This document shows, one piece after another, positions 62,501 through 64,000 of a stretch of DNA of 64,000 nt. Every line of letters begins with the position of its first letter. The first letter of the stretch is position 1. The translations under genes were made by a program, and so were the position numbers. The stretch lies in contig VYZI01000068.1 in NCBI GenBank assembly GCA_013397695.1, positions 2,180,559 through 2,244,558 of the forward strand. Direction: 5' to 3'. Source of the DNA: Centropus unirufus. Lineage: Eukaryota > Chordata > Aves > Cuculiformes > Centropidae. The notes under the pieces are model-generated. The model had not been told where the DNA came from. It ran no database searches and was given only the letters and a program-made list of their open reading frames with translations.

Positions 62501-64000
62501 AATTATTTTTCAAGGCATCATAATTCAAATACTTCCACTTGTTGCTTTGGAGAAAAGGAGACAATGCTGTGGAAGAGTGGGATGGACTCTTCAGTTCCTT
62601 CTCTTCCGGTCCAGCTGGGCTCAAGGCAGATACAAAGGATGAGTTAAAATGCTAGTTCACATGGGCATAGTTCAAATGGCTTCACTAAAGTAGTCAACAA
62701 TGAATTAGAGAGGAAAATATTGCCAATTGTTTGTATCAGTGACTTTCTCTCCTGCAATTCCATGTGATGGGTTTCACTTTCCTCATGTACAACATCAGAC
62801 CCTTCACTTACAAATACTATTGCATCCTTGCTCTGATGCTATGAATGAGCACTGCCATCTGTGCCTGGTAATCCTTTCTTTCATGTGTTCAGAATCCCCT
62901 TACAAATCTGTATTTTTCAGAGAGAAGCAAACCGTAGTAGCACTGGTCATCTGCACTTTAACGTATGCCATCTAAGCCCTGTTTATTTAATAAAGAGCTT
63001 TTATTTGGAAACCACTGGCAGCAATTCAACAGTGAAGAACTATGGATTAAAGTATTATGGATTTACGCAAGTGGAGAGAAAAACAATCTGGTTCCCGCAC
63101 AAATGATTATGTTGAGTCCTGCCAATTCAGTTGGGGAGGAATCTCCTGTTTTGTAATTCCCTTGCTTGGCTTGTGGGACATTGCCACAGAGGGAAAATGC
63201 AAGAACCTTGCTTCATATTCCCTCCTGAGGCCAAAAAAGTGGAAGAGATGGAATTAAAATAAATCTGTTATCATTAAAATTTCAGCATTGTACACAATGC
63301 AATTTTAACCAAATGGAAAGGTGTACTTAGTTTTGTTAGTGACAGTTTCAGTTTTGGCATTGTAACAGTTAATTTCTTAGCTTTGATGTAAGACCATTTT
63401 AACAATCTTCTCCTCTCCCCACCTCTATTATCACCTTATTTCAGGTGGAGAACCTGAAAAAAACACAGAGAAAATGAAACATCAAAGCAGGTATGGAAGC
63501 ATCATCAGGTCCTGAAACAGAAGTCAATAACTTGATTTCTTATTAGTTTAGATTGTCATTAAAACATCGCATCCATTTAGAAATGACACAGCTGCCCAGC
63601 TTTTAAGAGCCATTACAGATTACCAGAAGTATCTCTCCCTATCTCTTCTTCTTCTGCACTACTGTGCATGCTTACACAATGCATGTCAGTTCATTAAAGG
63701 CAGTCCCCCAAAAAATAAATTGCAGAAAGGCTACCTGGTAGAAGGTAAAGAAGAGACAGAAAGGAAAACGACATCCATAAATGCAATAATGTCCACAACG
63801 TTTCCAGAGAGATGGGTAATCTAATGTGTGAAAGGGCAGGTGAAAAAGACAATTGTCCAACAGATTAGGGTGTCCCTCACAACAACCCTGATGCAAAAAT
63901 TTGGCTGCTGTAGAAAACCCGAAGAATGGGTATGAAAATGAAGGTGGTGTGGGAAGAGCTGTGTAGCAGCCCAGGTGTAACATGTACAGATGTATTCCAC
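53600..64000. other. AT-rich intergenic DNA to the end of the window
   Basis: About 10 kb without recognisable exons, RNA genes or clear mobile elements. Notable compositional items are a T11-type homopolymer near 54725, a perfect 14-bp palindrome at 55342-55355, a short (AGC)5 run at 59131-59145 and a purine-rich strand at 59330-59490. The 60-100 codon frames scattered here show no family resemblance. Confidence 0.5.
59131..59145. repeat. (AGC)5 microsatellite
   Basis: Five AGC units inside a meaningless 96-codon frame, giving it a glutamine run. Short and probably stable. Confidence 0.7.

Overview
This is a window of vertebrate nuclear DNA, most likely from a bird. The repeats I can recognise are all CR1-type LINE fragments, from fairly fresh to very old. 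I saw no Alu, L1 or other mammalian repeats. The DNA is AT-rich with one CpG-rich promoter, and the one complete gene has a spliced vertebrate structure. A crocodilian or turtle cannot be strictly excluded. The sequence contains one run of 60 N (35973-36032) and one isolated N (49316).

Layout. 1-8.8 kb: AT-rich non-coding DNA with no gene I can recognise. 8.8-9.6 kb: a minus-strand CR1 fragment. 9.6-16.7 kb: AT-rich non-coding DNA. 16.7-18.27 kb: two plus-strand CR1 3' ends, the second stopping about 270 bp before the RFC3 start codon. 18.38-18.80 kb: CpG-rich promoter and exon 1 of RFC3. 18.54-29.31 kb: the complete nine-exon RFC3 gene, whose joined exons give exactly 356 codons plus a stop; its 3' UTR ends near 30.12 kb. 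Intron 2 carries another plus-strand CR1 piece with reverse-transcriptase remnants.

Downstream of RFC3 the window looks like the edge of a gene desert with a buried relic. At 40.79-41.78 kb, on the minus strand, lies the disrupted terminal exon of a TRMT9B/ALKBH8-type tRNA wobble-uridine methyltransferase relative. Its splice acceptor is intact and both ends are recognisable, but a frame change and a nonsense codon break it. Ancient antisense CR1 pieces lie at 43.66-44.56 and 48.42-49.31 kb, and a better preserved antisense CR1 lies at 52.49-53.59 kb. The rest, to 64 kb, is AT-rich non-coding DNA with two weak exon-like islands (36.66 and 52.13 kb).

RFC3 encodes the small clamp-loader subunit that helps load PCNA onto DNA. 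The TRMT9B-like relic is the most interesting item. In mammals TRMT9B lies next to DLC1, and DLC1's paralogue STARD13 lies next to RFC3. The relic may therefore be a decayed whole-genome-duplication sister of TRMT9B, an idea that needs comparative checks.
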